64,000 bases of DNA from Pseudothauera lacus (GTDB lineage: Bacteria; Pseudomonadota; Gammaproteobacteria; Burkholderiales; Rhodocyclaceae). A program made the position numbers and the translations under genes. The stretch spans positions 78,088 to 142,087 of the forward strand of contig NZ_PZKC01000011.1 of NCBI RefSeq assembly GCF_003034845.1. Direction: 5' to 3'. Below the pieces are notes generated by a model. The model made no database searches and was not told the DNA's origin. It was given only the letters and a program-made list of their open reading frames with translations. This document shows, one piece after another, positions 33,342 to 40,839 of the stretch (positions within the stretch are counted from its first letter, which is position 1; the number at the start of each line of letters is the position of its first letter).

Positions 33342-33367
33342 AAAGGCCGGTCTTTCGACCGGCCTTT
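33342..33367. terminator. Terminator after tRNA-Leu(CAG) copy 2
   Basis: A perfect 11-bp stem AAAGGCCGGTC/GACCGGCCTTT with loop TTTC lies between the two tRNA genes. In minus-strand direction it ends the transcript of copy 2, so the two tRNA genes appear to be separate units. Confidence 0.85.
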
Positions 33368-33376
33368 CCCTGCAAC

Positions 33377-33461
<85 letters not shown>

Positions 33462-33499
33462 AAGAGTCGCGCATTATAAGGACGTAAAGAAGAAAGTCA

Positions 33500-36016
33500 A
33501 TGACTATGAAAGCCAAAAAAACACCGGCCAGGAAAGGCCCCCGAATTTCCGCGGTACGCCGCGCAGATCCCTTTTTCGAACGCGAATCGGCCAGCTACGA
33601 GCAGCCGCTGCCCAGCCGCGAGTACGTCGAGCAGACCCTCGCCGAGCAGGGCGTGCCGCTGGAGCTCGATGCGCTCGCTGCAGCGCTCGACATCCAGCCC
33701 CACGAGTTCGAGTTCTTCCACCGCCGCCTGCGTGCCATGGAGCGCGACGGCCAGGTAATGCGCAACCGGCGTGGCGCCTATCTGCTGCCCGACAAGGTCG
33801 ACCTGATCCGCGGCAAGGTCCAGGGCCATCCGGATGGCTTCGGCTTCCTGGTGCGCGACGACGGCGGGGCGGACATCTTCCTCGGCCCCAAGGAGATGCG
33901 CGAACTGCTGCACGGCGACCGTGCCATCGTGCGCATCGCCGGGCAGGACCGCCGCGGGCGCCCCGAGGGCAAGCTCGTCGAGGTGCTGGAGCGCGCCAAC
34001 AGCCGCATCGTCGGGCGCGTCATCAACGAGCACGGCGTGACCATCGTGGTGCCGGAAAACCGCCGTCTGGCGCAGGACATCCTGATCGCCCCGGGTGGCA
34101 AGAGGCCGCAGCCCGGCCAGGTGGTGACGGTCGAACTGATCGAGCAGCCCACCAAGTTCGCCCAGCCGATCGGCAAGGTTGTCGAGGTGCTGGGCAACTA
34201 CGCCGACCCGGGGATGGAGATCGAGATCGCGCTGCGCAAGCACGATCTGCCCTTCGAGTTCTCCCCGGAAGCGAAGGGCGAAACCCGCAAGCTGCCACTC
34301 AAGGTGCGCAAGAAGGACAAGCTCGGGCGCGAGGACATCACCCACCTGCCGCTGGTCACCATCGACGGCGAGACCGCCAAGGACTTCGACGACGCGGTGT
34401 ATTGCGAGCGCCAGGGCCGCGGCTTCCGCCTCATCGTCGCGATTGCCGACGTCTCGCACTATGTCGAGGCCGGCGGCGCGCTCGACCGCGATGCGCTGGA
34501 GCGCGGCAACTCGGTGTATTTCCCGCGCCGGGTGATCCCCATGCTGCCGGAGAAGCTCTCCAACGGGCTGTGTTCGCTGAACCCCGAGGTCGAGCGTCTG
34601 TGCATGGTGGCCGACATGAGCATCTCCATGACCGGCGCCATCAAGGCCTACCGCTTCTATCCGGCGGTGATGTACTCGCATGCGCGGCTGACCTACAACA
34701 AGGTCGCCGCCGCGCTCTACGAGGGCGACGAGGGCATGCGCGCCGAGCTCGGTGCGCTGCTGCCCCACCTGGAGAACCTCGACAAGCTCTTCCGCGTGCT
34801 GCTGAAAGCGCGCGCCAAGCGCGGTGCGATCGACTTCGAGACCACCGAGACGCGGATGATCTTCGACGACAACGGCAAGATCGCGCAGATCGTCCCCGAG
34901 GTGCGCAACGACGCCCACCGCCTGATCGAGGAATGCATGCTGGCGGCCAACGTGTGCGCCTCGGACTTCCTTCAGCAGCGCAAGCACCCCGCGCTCTATC
35001 GTGTGCATGAAGGCCCCACGCCGGAGAAGCTGGAGAAGCTGCGCAGCTTCCTCGCCGAGTTCGGCTTCGACCTGCCCGGTGGCGACGATCCGCACGCCAG
35101 CGACTACGCCCGCCTGCTCGACAAGCTCAAGGGCCGTCCCGATGTGCAGCTGCTGCAGACGGTGATGCTGCGCTCGCTGCGCCAGGCGGTGTACAGCCCG
35201 GACAACGTCGGTCACTTCGGCCTCGCCTACGAGTCCTACACCCACTTCACCTCGCCCATCCGGCGCTACCCCGACCTGCTGGTGCATCGCGCGATCAAGG
35301 CGGTGCTGGCAGGCGAGCAGTACCGCCCGGGCGACTGGGACGCCATTGGCAGCCAGTGCTCGACCACCGAGCGGCGCGCCGACGACGCCACGCGCGACGT
35401 CGTCTCCTGGTTGAAGTGCTACTTCATGCAGGACAAGGTCGGCGAGGAATTCTCCGGCTGCGTCTCCTCGGTGGTACCCTTCGGCCTCTTCGTTGCCCTG
35501 GACGATATCTTCATCGAAGGTCTGGTGCACATCTCCGACCTCGGCAGCGACTACTTCCACTTCGACGAAGCGCGCCACGAGCTGGTGGGCGAGCGCAGCA
35601 ACGCGCGTTACCGCCTCTCCGACCGCGTGCGCGTACAGGTGGTGAGGGTCGATATGGAAACCAACAAGATCGACTTCCGCCTCGTCGAAGGCCCCGAGCG
35701 GGTCACCGAACGCAGCGGCAAGACCGCCAGCGACCGCGCCGCCAGGGCCGCACGCGCGCCGGCGGCGGAGCAGGGCAGCGACCGCGCTGCGCGTGGCCGT
35801 GGCGTACGCAGCGTGGCACAGGCCGAGGTTCAGGCCAAGGCAGCGCCTGCGCCGCGCAAGAAGAAGGCGCCGGCCGGCGCTGCAAAGGCTGCCACCGGCA
35901 CCCAGCGCAAGGCCGGCAGCAAGACGACAACCAAGGCCGCAGGCCGGGGCAAGGCGGCAAAGTCCGCCAAGGCGCCCGGCGCTGCGACCGCAAGGAAAGG
36001 CAGAAAACGTGGCTAA
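33500..36016 (+). CDS. rnr: Ribonuclease R
   Basis: An 838-residue 3'-5' exoribonuclease of the RNase II family that degrades structured RNA. In order: an N-terminal helix-turn-helix-like region, two cold-shock domains (GFGFLVRDDGGADIFL), the catalytic RNB domain with the metal-binding stretch DGETAKDFDDAVYCE and IADVSHYV, and an S1 domain near residues 645-725 (FSGCVSSVVPFGLFVALDDI). A Lys/Ala/Arg-rich tail of about 100 residues (735-838) follows, longer than needed for catalysis and probably RNA-binding. The ATG at 33500 or the one two codons on are both possible starts. It overlaps rlmB by 8 nt. Confidence 0.97.
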   Translation: MTMKAKKTPARKGPRISAVRRADPFFERESASYEQPLPSREYVEQTLAEQGVPLELDALAAALDIQPHEFEFFHRRLRAMERDGQVMRNRRGAYLLPDKVDLIRGKVQGHPDGFGFLVRDDGGADIFLGPKEMRELLHGDRAIVRIAGQDRRGRPEGKLVEVLERANSRIVGRVINEHGVTIVVPENRRLAQDILIAPGGKRPQPGQVVTVELIEQPTKFAQPIGKVVEVLGNYADPGMEIEIALRKHDLPFEFSPEAKGETRKLPLKVRKKDKLGREDITHLPLVTIDGETAKDFDDAVYCERQGRGFRLIVAIADVSHYVEAGGALDRDALERGNSVYFPRRVIPMLPEKLSNGLCSLNPEVERLCMVADMSISMTGAIKAYRFYPAVMYSHARLTYNKVAAALYEGDEGMRAELGALLPHLENLDKLFRVLLKARAKRGAIDFETTETRMIFDDNGKIAQIVPEVRNDAHRLIEECMLAANVCASDFLQQRKHPALYRVHEGPTPEKLEKLRSFLAEFGFDLPGGDDPHASDYARLLDKLKGRPDVQLLQTVMLRSLRQAVYSPDNVGHFGLAYESYTHFTSPIRRYPDLLVHRAIKAVLAGEQYRPGDWDAIGSQCSTTERRADDATRDVVSWLKCYFMQDKVGEEFSGCVSSVVPFGLFVALDDIFIEGLVHISDLGSDYFHFDEARHELVGERSNARYRLSDRVRVQVVRVDMETNKIDFRLVEGPERVTERSGKTASDRAARAARAPAAEQGSDRAARGRGVRSVAQAEVQAKAAPAPRKKKAPAGAAKAATGTQRKAGSKTTTKAAGRGKAAKSAKAPGAATARKGRKRG

Positions 36017-36824
36017 ACCCCCCTCCCGTGCGCCGCGCGCAGCGCGCGCTGACAGCGCCTCTGCACCGGCACCCGCAAGCGAAGGGCGTGCGGACAGCAA
36101 GCTGATCTACGGCTTCCACGCCGTCATGGCGCGCCTGCGGCGCGACCCCGAGGCCATCTTCGAACTCTACGCCTCGGCCCAGCGCCAGGACGTGCGGGCG
36201 CGTGAAGCGCTGAAGCTGGCCGAGGCCGCCCAGGTGCGCGTCATCCAGGTCGACTCCGACCGTCTCGACGGCATGGTCGGCACGCGCCGCCACCAGGGCG
36301 TGGTGGCCCGCGTGGATGCGCGTCGGCGCGAACTCAAGCTCGCCGACGTGCTCGACAGCCTGGACGAGAACGCCCTGATCCTGGTGCTCGACGGCGTGCA
36401 GGACCCGCACAATCTCGGCGCCTGCCTGCGCGTCGCCGATGCCGCCGGTGCGCATGCGGTGGTCGCACCGAAGGACCGCGCGGTCGGCCTCAACGCCACT
36501 GCGGTGAAGGTGGCCAGCGGCGCCGCCGATACCGTTCCCTACATCACCGTCACCAACCTGGCGCGCGCGCTGCGCGAGATGCAGGAAGCCGGCATCTGGG
36601 TGGTCGGTGCTGCCGGCGAGGCGGAGAAGACCCTCCACCAGATCGACCAGAAAGGCCCGGTGGCCTGGGTGCTCGGTGCCGAAGGCGACGGCCTGCGCCG
36701 CCTCACCCGCGACACCTGCGACGAACTGGCGAAGATCCCGATGTACGGCAGCGTCGAGAGCCTCAACGTCTCGGTGGCCAGCGGCATCTGCCTGTTCGAG
36801 GCTCGCCGCCAGCGCGAAATCTGA
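36009..36824 (+). CDS. rlmB: 23S rRNA (guanosine2251-2'-O)-methyltransferase
   Basis: A SpoU-class (SPOUT) methyltransferase of 271 residues from the GTG at 36009, modifying G2251 in the ribosomal P-site loop. Motif 1 is VLDGVQDPHNLGACLRVADA; motifs 2 and 3 are LGAEGDGLRR and SLNVSVASGICLFE. The N-terminal substrate domain begins at KLIYGFHAVMARLRRD, preceded by about 30 Ala/Pro/Arg-rich residues not found in the shorter E. coli enzyme. The GTG start sits inside the end of rnr. The rnr-rlmB pair is conserved in Proteobacteria. Confidence 0.95.
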   Translation: MAKPPSRAPRAARADSASAPAPASEGRADSKLIYGFHAVMARLRRDPEAIFELYASAQRQDVRAREALKLAEAAQVRVIQVDSDRLDGMVGTRRHQGVVARVDARRRELKLADVLDSLDENALILVLDGVQDPHNLGACLRVADAAGAHAVVAPKDRAVGLNATAVKVASGAADTVPYITVTNLARALREMQEAGIWVVGAAGEAEKTLHQIDQKGPVAWVLGAEGDGLRRLTRDTCDELAKIPMYGSVESLNVSVASGICLFEARRQREI

Positions 36825-36940
36825 GGCTTCCTGAATTTGGGGCGGTCACAGAAGTTTACGCCTGCTGGCCCTGGCTTCCCAAGCTGGTGAGGTGAGAGGG
36901 GATTACACTCGGCTTTTCCTTTCTGCGGCGGAGTCACACC

Positions 36941-37705
36941 ATGAGCTTTGGCAATCTGATTGGGCAGATCCTGCAACAGGGCATGAGCGCCAAGGGCGGT
37001 GATCGCTTGCAGCACAGCCTCGGGGCGCAGGGCCTGGGTGACTTGCTCGGCAGCGTTCTCGGCGGTGCCGGTGGCAGCTCTCCAGCCGGTGCGTCCGGCG
37101 GCCTGGGCGGCCTGCTGGGTGCGGCCCTGGGCGGTGGAAGGGGCAGCGGTGGCGCTGCCGATCTTATCGGTGCCATGCTTGGCGGCGCACGCGCGCCCGC
37201 TAGCGGGGGGCAGTCGGGCTCGGGAGGGATGGCCGTGCTGGCCGCGCTGGCAATGGCGGCCTTTAAGAACTGGACTGCTCAGGGCGGCGCACTCGCCGGT
37301 TTTGCGGGTGGAGAACCGGAGGCTCGGGCGGCGATTGCCGAATTGACCGCGCCCGATACAGAGCGGCTGGTGCTGCGTGCCATGCTTTGTGCGGCGAAGG
37401 CGGACGGCGTCGTTGACGAAGAGGAGATCGAGCGCATAGTCGGCAAGATCAGTGGCGATGGTGTCAGCGCCGAGGAGCGTCAGTACCTGGTGGATGAACT
37501 GCACCGCCCGCTTGATCTGCCGGGCTTGATCAGGGATGTGCCGAATGCTGCAGTTGCGGCGCAAGTCTATGGCGCTTCGCTGTTGGCCATTGACCTCGAT
37601 ACCGCGGCGGAGCGTGATTACATGCGCAGATTGGCCGCCGGTTTGCGGCTTGATGCCGACGCGGTTGCTCGCCTGCACCAGCTGACCGGGGCGCCGTTGC
37701 CCTGA
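36941..37705 (+). CDS. DUF533 / TerB-like family protein
   Basis: A 254-residue protein. The first 110 residues are Gly/Ala/Ser-rich low-complexity with repeated GLGGLLG-type blocks. A hydrophobic helix follows (about 88-104, GGMAVLAALAMAAFKNW), then a C-terminal all-helical domain (about 120-250) with LRAMLCAAKADGVVDEEEIERI, which resembles an EF-hand-like loop and is typical of DUF533 and tellurite-resistance TerB relatives. Function is unknown; such proteins are often membrane-associated. It is preceded by TTACACT, a possible -10 element, and converges on an NhaR-like regulator. Confidence 0.8.
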   Translation: MSFGNLIGQILQQGMSAKGGDRLQHSLGAQGLGDLLGSVLGGAGGSSPAGASGGLGGLLGAALGGGRGSGGAADLIGAMLGGARAPASGGQSGSGGMAVLAALAMAAFKNWTAQGGALAGFAGGEPEARAAIAELTAPDTERLVLRAMLCAAKADGVVDEEEIERIVGKISGDGVSAEERQYLVDELHRPLDLPGLIRDVPNAAVAAQVYGASLLAIDLDTAAERDYMRRLAAGLRLDADAVARLHQLTGAPLP

Positions 37706-37735
37706 GCGCCGGTTTGGGCGACGATCCCGCCTTGT

Positions 37736-38656
37736 TCATGCTGCGCCGTCGGCCTTGAGCAGCATTGTGGCGGTGCGTCGAATCTCCTGCATGGCAGGGT
37801 GTTTCAACAGGCGTTCTGTAGTGAGCAGGTAGACCTCTGCCAGGACTGTCTCCAGCTCGCCGACGCGGCATACGCCATACTGCCGCTCGATGTCAGCGGC
37901 AATCTTCGTCGGGGCCACGAAGAATCCCGCCCCGGAACTGCCAAAGGCCTTCAACAGAGCGAGGTCGTCGAACTCTGCGACGACCTGTGGTTCGATCCCC
38001 CGCGTTGACAGCCACTGCTGCAGCGCCGGGCGGAAAGCGACGTCCTCGCCGGGCATCAGGAAGGGGGCGCCGTCGAGCAGCGCGGGGAAGGCCCGCGGCT
38101 GCCGTTCGAGCAGGGCGGGGGCGGCGAACACCGTCAGCGGGCTGCGGCCGAGCAGGTGGCTGTATGCGCGCACGCTGATCCCGGGCGGCAGCGGGCGGTC
38201 GGCCAGCACTGCGGCAACGCGGTGCATGCCCAGTTCGCCGACCAGCTGTGGCAGGCGGCCTTCGGTGCAGGTCAGGCGCACCGGCGGGTCCATCCGCAGC
38301 ATGGTGCGCAGCAGGCCGGCGGCAATGCTCTTGGGCAGGGAGTCGGCGATGCCGATGGTGATGCGCGGGCGCAAATGCAGCCCGGCGTCGTCGAGGGCGG
38401 CGAGCGCTTCGTCGCCAAGCGCGAAGATGCGGTCGGCGTAGTCAAGCAGGCTGCGCCCCGCTTCGGTGAGGGCGCGCTGGCGCCCCTGGCGCTGGAACAG
38501 CGCAACGCCGAGACTGTGTTCGAACTGTGTCAGTTGTCCGCTCACCGCGTGCGGGGTGAGGTGCAGCCGCTCGCTTGCACGGGCGATGCTGCCGCAACGT
38601 GCAACCATCCAGAAGTAGCGCAGGTGCTTGTAGTTGAGCGTCCGTGACATGGCCAT
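37736..38656 (-). CDS. LysR family transcriptional regulator, NhaR-like (copy 2)
   Basis: A 306-residue LysR-type regulator of the NhaR subgroup, marked by LNYKHLRYFWMVARCGSI and LTPHAVSGQLTQFEHSLGV in its winged helix-turn-helix (about 8-66). The remainder is an effector-binding domain. It shares architecture and several blocks (DRPLPPGISVRAYSH against DSPLPANMDVRGYSH) with the regulator at 9369-10262. It is divergent from the TerB-like gene at 38775, across an AT-rich gap with several TCGA- and ATCG-containing half-sites that could be its operator. Confidence 0.88.
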   Translation of the reverse strand: MAMSRTLNYKHLRYFWMVARCGSIARASERLHLTPHAVSGQLTQFEHSLGVALFQRQGRQRALTEAGRSLLDYADRIFALGDEALAALDDAGLHLRPRITIGIADSLPKSIAAGLLRTMLRMDPPVRLTCTEGRLPQLVGELGMHRVAAVLADRPLPPGISVRAYSHLLGRSPLTVFAAPALLERQPRAFPALLDGAPFLMPGEDVAFRPALQQWLSTRGIEPQVVAEFDDLALLKAFGSSGAGFFVAPTKIAADIERQYGVCRVGELETVLAEVYLLTTERLLKHPAMQEIRRTATMLLKADGAA

Positions 38657-38774
38657 TAAGTCGAAAAAATCGATCTATTTGCGAATTAAAAACGATCCGT
38701 TCGATGAAACGCAAGCGCCTTCGCGGCGCCCAAGGCAGTACAGGCTCCCACAACACAGTCCAGGAGGTGTGACC

Positions 38775-39218
38775 ATGCGTTCCTATGCCAACGACCCCGC
38801 CCGCGCTGCGGCCCGTGTCATCGCCATGGCCATGCTGGCCGACGGTGCGCCTGACCGCGCGGAGATCGACTTCGTGCTCAGGCGCGGCGAAGCGGCGCGC
38901 TTCGGCGTCGATGCCGAGCTCTTCGAGGAGGTCATGCAGGCGTTCTGTGAAGACATGGCGCAGAGCGTGGCGTGGTTCGATGGGGTGCGCGGGGACTTCC
39001 CCGCGGAGTTCATCGACGCGCTCATCGACGAAGCCGGTGACGACCAGCATGAGCTGCTCGGCGTGCTGCTGCGTCTGGTGGCCGCCGACGGTCACATCAG
39101 CGAGGGCGAGGAACGCCTGCTGCTGAGGGCGCAGCGCAAGTGGGGGCGGGCCGGGCAGTGGCCGGTGCGCCTGCGCGAAAGGGCCGACGGGCTGCGGCCG
39201 AGGGCGCTTTCCTGTTAA
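38775..39218 (+). CDS. TerB-like hypothetical protein
   Basis: A 147-residue helical protein. Its start is set by CAGGAGGTG about 8 nt upstream of the ATG. The C-terminal half has LGVLLRLVAADGHISEGEERLLLRA, the acidic loop pattern of TerB/DUF533-type domains. The N-terminal half has a degenerate second such unit (IAMAMLADGAPDRAEIDFV). Function is unknown. It is divergent from the second NhaR-like regulator, which probably controls it, and lies 1 kb from the other TerB-like gene. Confidence 0.65.
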   Translation: MRSYANDPARAAARVIAMAMLADGAPDRAEIDFVLRRGEAARFGVDAELFEEVMQAFCEDMAQSVAWFDGVRGDFPAEFIDALIDEAGDDQHELLGVLLRLVAADGHISEGEERLLLRAQRKWGRAGQWPVRLRERADGLRPRALSC

Positions 39219-39237
39219 CCCGGCAATGAAATAGTCA

Positions 39238-39345
39238 CTACCGTTCGCCCTGAACCTGTCGAAGGGCACTTGATGGCAGTGCCTTCGAACGGGCTTCGAC
39301 AGGCCTGTCCTGAGCGCAGCCGAAAGGCTCAGCCCGAACGGTATT
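39238..39345. repeat. Intergenic inverted-repeat element of dispersed REP-like type
   Basis: The segment opens with ACCGTTCGCCCTGAACCTGT and contains the inverted and partly repeated pieces CTTCGACAGGCCTGTCCTGA and GGCTCAGCCCGAACGGT. It can fold into a long imperfect hairpin. The motif family with TTCG, CCTGAGCCTGTCGAAGG and similar is scattered between genes in many Proteobacteria. No coding content is seen. Confidence 0.65.
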
Positions 39346-39418
39346 TGATTGCCGGGTAAATAGTCTGGCTGCCGCAGCATGCAGCCGCGGCTTGCAGTTT
39401 CCACCGAGTGCGGAGGGC

Positions 39419-39916
39419 ATGACCATGAGCAGGACGACAGGCACTGCAGATCTTCCGCCGCAATCCGGCGATGCGCACGAGAGTCATCTCGATCCGGAGC
39501 ACCGCGACCCCATCCTTGCCGGGATGAACCGCATCATCCGCCACGGCATCCGCGTGCTGGCGGGGATGATGGTGCTGGTGATCCTGTGGTGCATTGCCGA
39601 TGTGGTGCTGGTGCTGTACGAGAAGCTGTCCACGCCGCCGCTGTTCCTGCTCGAACTCAACGACATCTTCGTCGTGTTCGCGGCGTTTCTGGCGGTGCTG
39701 ATCGCCATCGAGATCTTCGCCAACATCGCCCTCTATCTGCGCGACGACGTCATCCACGTAAAGCTCGTGGTGGCCACCGCGCTGATGGCGATCGCGCGCA
39801 AGGTCATCGTCCTCGATCTCGGCGCCATCGAGGCGGAGTATCTGTTCGGCATCGGTCTGGTGGTCATCGCCCTCGGTGTCACCTACTGGCTGGTTGCCAA
39901 TCAGGCGAGGACCTGA
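39419..39916 (+). CDS. PsiE-like phosphate-starvation-inducible family membrane protein
   Basis: A 165-residue protein with a polar N-terminus of about 40 residues and four hydrophobic helices (LAGMMVLVILWCIADVVLVL, IFVVFAAFLAVLIAIEIFA, VKLVVATALMAIARKVIVL, FGIGLVVIALGVTYWLVA). This is the PsiE pattern, including YLRDDVIHVKLVVATALMAI. Function of PsiE is unknown. Start is uncertain between ATG 39419 and ATG 39425. It follows the repeat element and is unlinked to pho genes. Confidence 0.75.
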   Translation: MTMSRTTGTADLPPQSGDAHESHLDPEHRDPILAGMNRIIRHGIRVLAGMMVLVILWCIADVVLVLYEKLSTPPLFLLELNDIFVVFAAFLAVLIAIEIFANIALYLRDDVIHVKLVVATALMAIARKVIVLDLGAIEAEYLFGIGLVVIALGVTYWLVANQART

Positions 39917-40055
39917 GGGCCTCCTGATCATTAACCACGTCAAGCTCATGGTTTCGTCATTCATCCATCGCCGGTAGACTGCCTTCAGGGTGTCCCGCGG
40001 CCGCGGCTTCTCGCGCGTCCCGCGGGGCGCCATTTCCACTGCGCACGGAGGCAGC

Positions 40056-40838
40056 ATGCAGTTCGAAACCATCCTCTACTCGCTGCACGAGCAGATCGCC
40101 GAGATCCGCCTCAACCGTCCGCAGCGCCTCAATGCGGTCACCGCCACCCTGTACGACGAACTCAATCAGGCCCTCTCGCTCGCCGAGGCCGACCAGGACG
40201 CCCGCGTGGTGCTGCTGACCGGCGAGGGGCGCGCCTTCTGCGTGGGCGCAGACCTCAAGGAACACAAGACCGGCCGCACGGCCTTCGACCGCCGCCAGTA
40301 CCTGCTCGGCGAGCAGCTGGTGTGCAAGCGCCTGCTGCAGTTGAAGAAGCCGGTGATCGCCGCGGTGAATGGCTATGCGCTGGGTGCCGGGGCGGAGATG
40401 GCGATGGCCTCGGACTTCATCCTGATGGCCGAGAGCGCGCAGATCGGCCTGCCGGAGATCAGCATCGGCAACTTCCTCGGCGGCGGGGTGACCTGGCTGC
40501 TGCCGCGCCTGGTAGGGCTGGCCAAGGCGCGCGAGTTGGTCTTCCTCGGCGAGCGCATCAAGGGCGAGGAGGCGGTGCGCATCGGCCTCGCCAACCGCGT
40601 GCTGGCGGACGAAGGCTTCCTCGACGCGGCGCGCGCCTTTGCCCTGAAGGTGGCGGGCAAGGCGCCGTTCTCCATGCAGCTGGCCAAGGAGCAGCTCAAC
40701 ATGGCCGCCGAACGCACCCTGGATGCGGCGCTCACCGCCGAGCTGGAGGGGATGATGTTCGTCGGCACCACGCGTGACTGGCAGGAAGGCGTGGATGCCT
40801 TCGCCGAGAAGCGTGCACCGGTCTTCAGGGGGGAATGA
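40056..40838 (+). CDS. Enoyl-CoA hydratase/isomerase family protein (copy 1)
   Basis: A 260-residue crotonase-fold protein. The oxyanion-hole segments GRAFCVGADLKEH and GYALGAGAEMAMASDFILMAE are clear, and the catalytic-Glu region is ITIGNFLGG-like (ISIGNFLGGG). It would hydrate or isomerise an acyl-CoA. Substrate is not evident. It starts after GGAGG at about 40047 and is followed 1 nt later by an acyl-CoA ligase; a second crotonase follows that. The three genes form one operon (40056-43811). Confidence 0.9.
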   Translation: MQFETILYSLHEQIAEIRLNRPQRLNAVTATLYDELNQALSLAEADQDARVVLLTGEGRAFCVGADLKEHKTGRTAFDRRQYLLGEQLVCKRLLQLKKPVIAAVNGYALGAGAEMAMASDFILMAESAQIGLPEISIGNFLGGGVTWLLPRLVGLAKARELVFLGERIKGEEAVRIGLANRVLADEGFLDAARAFALKVAGKAPFSMQLAKEQLNMAAERTLDAALTAELEGMMFVGTTRDWQEGVDAFAEKRAPVFRGE

Positions 40839-40839
40839 G

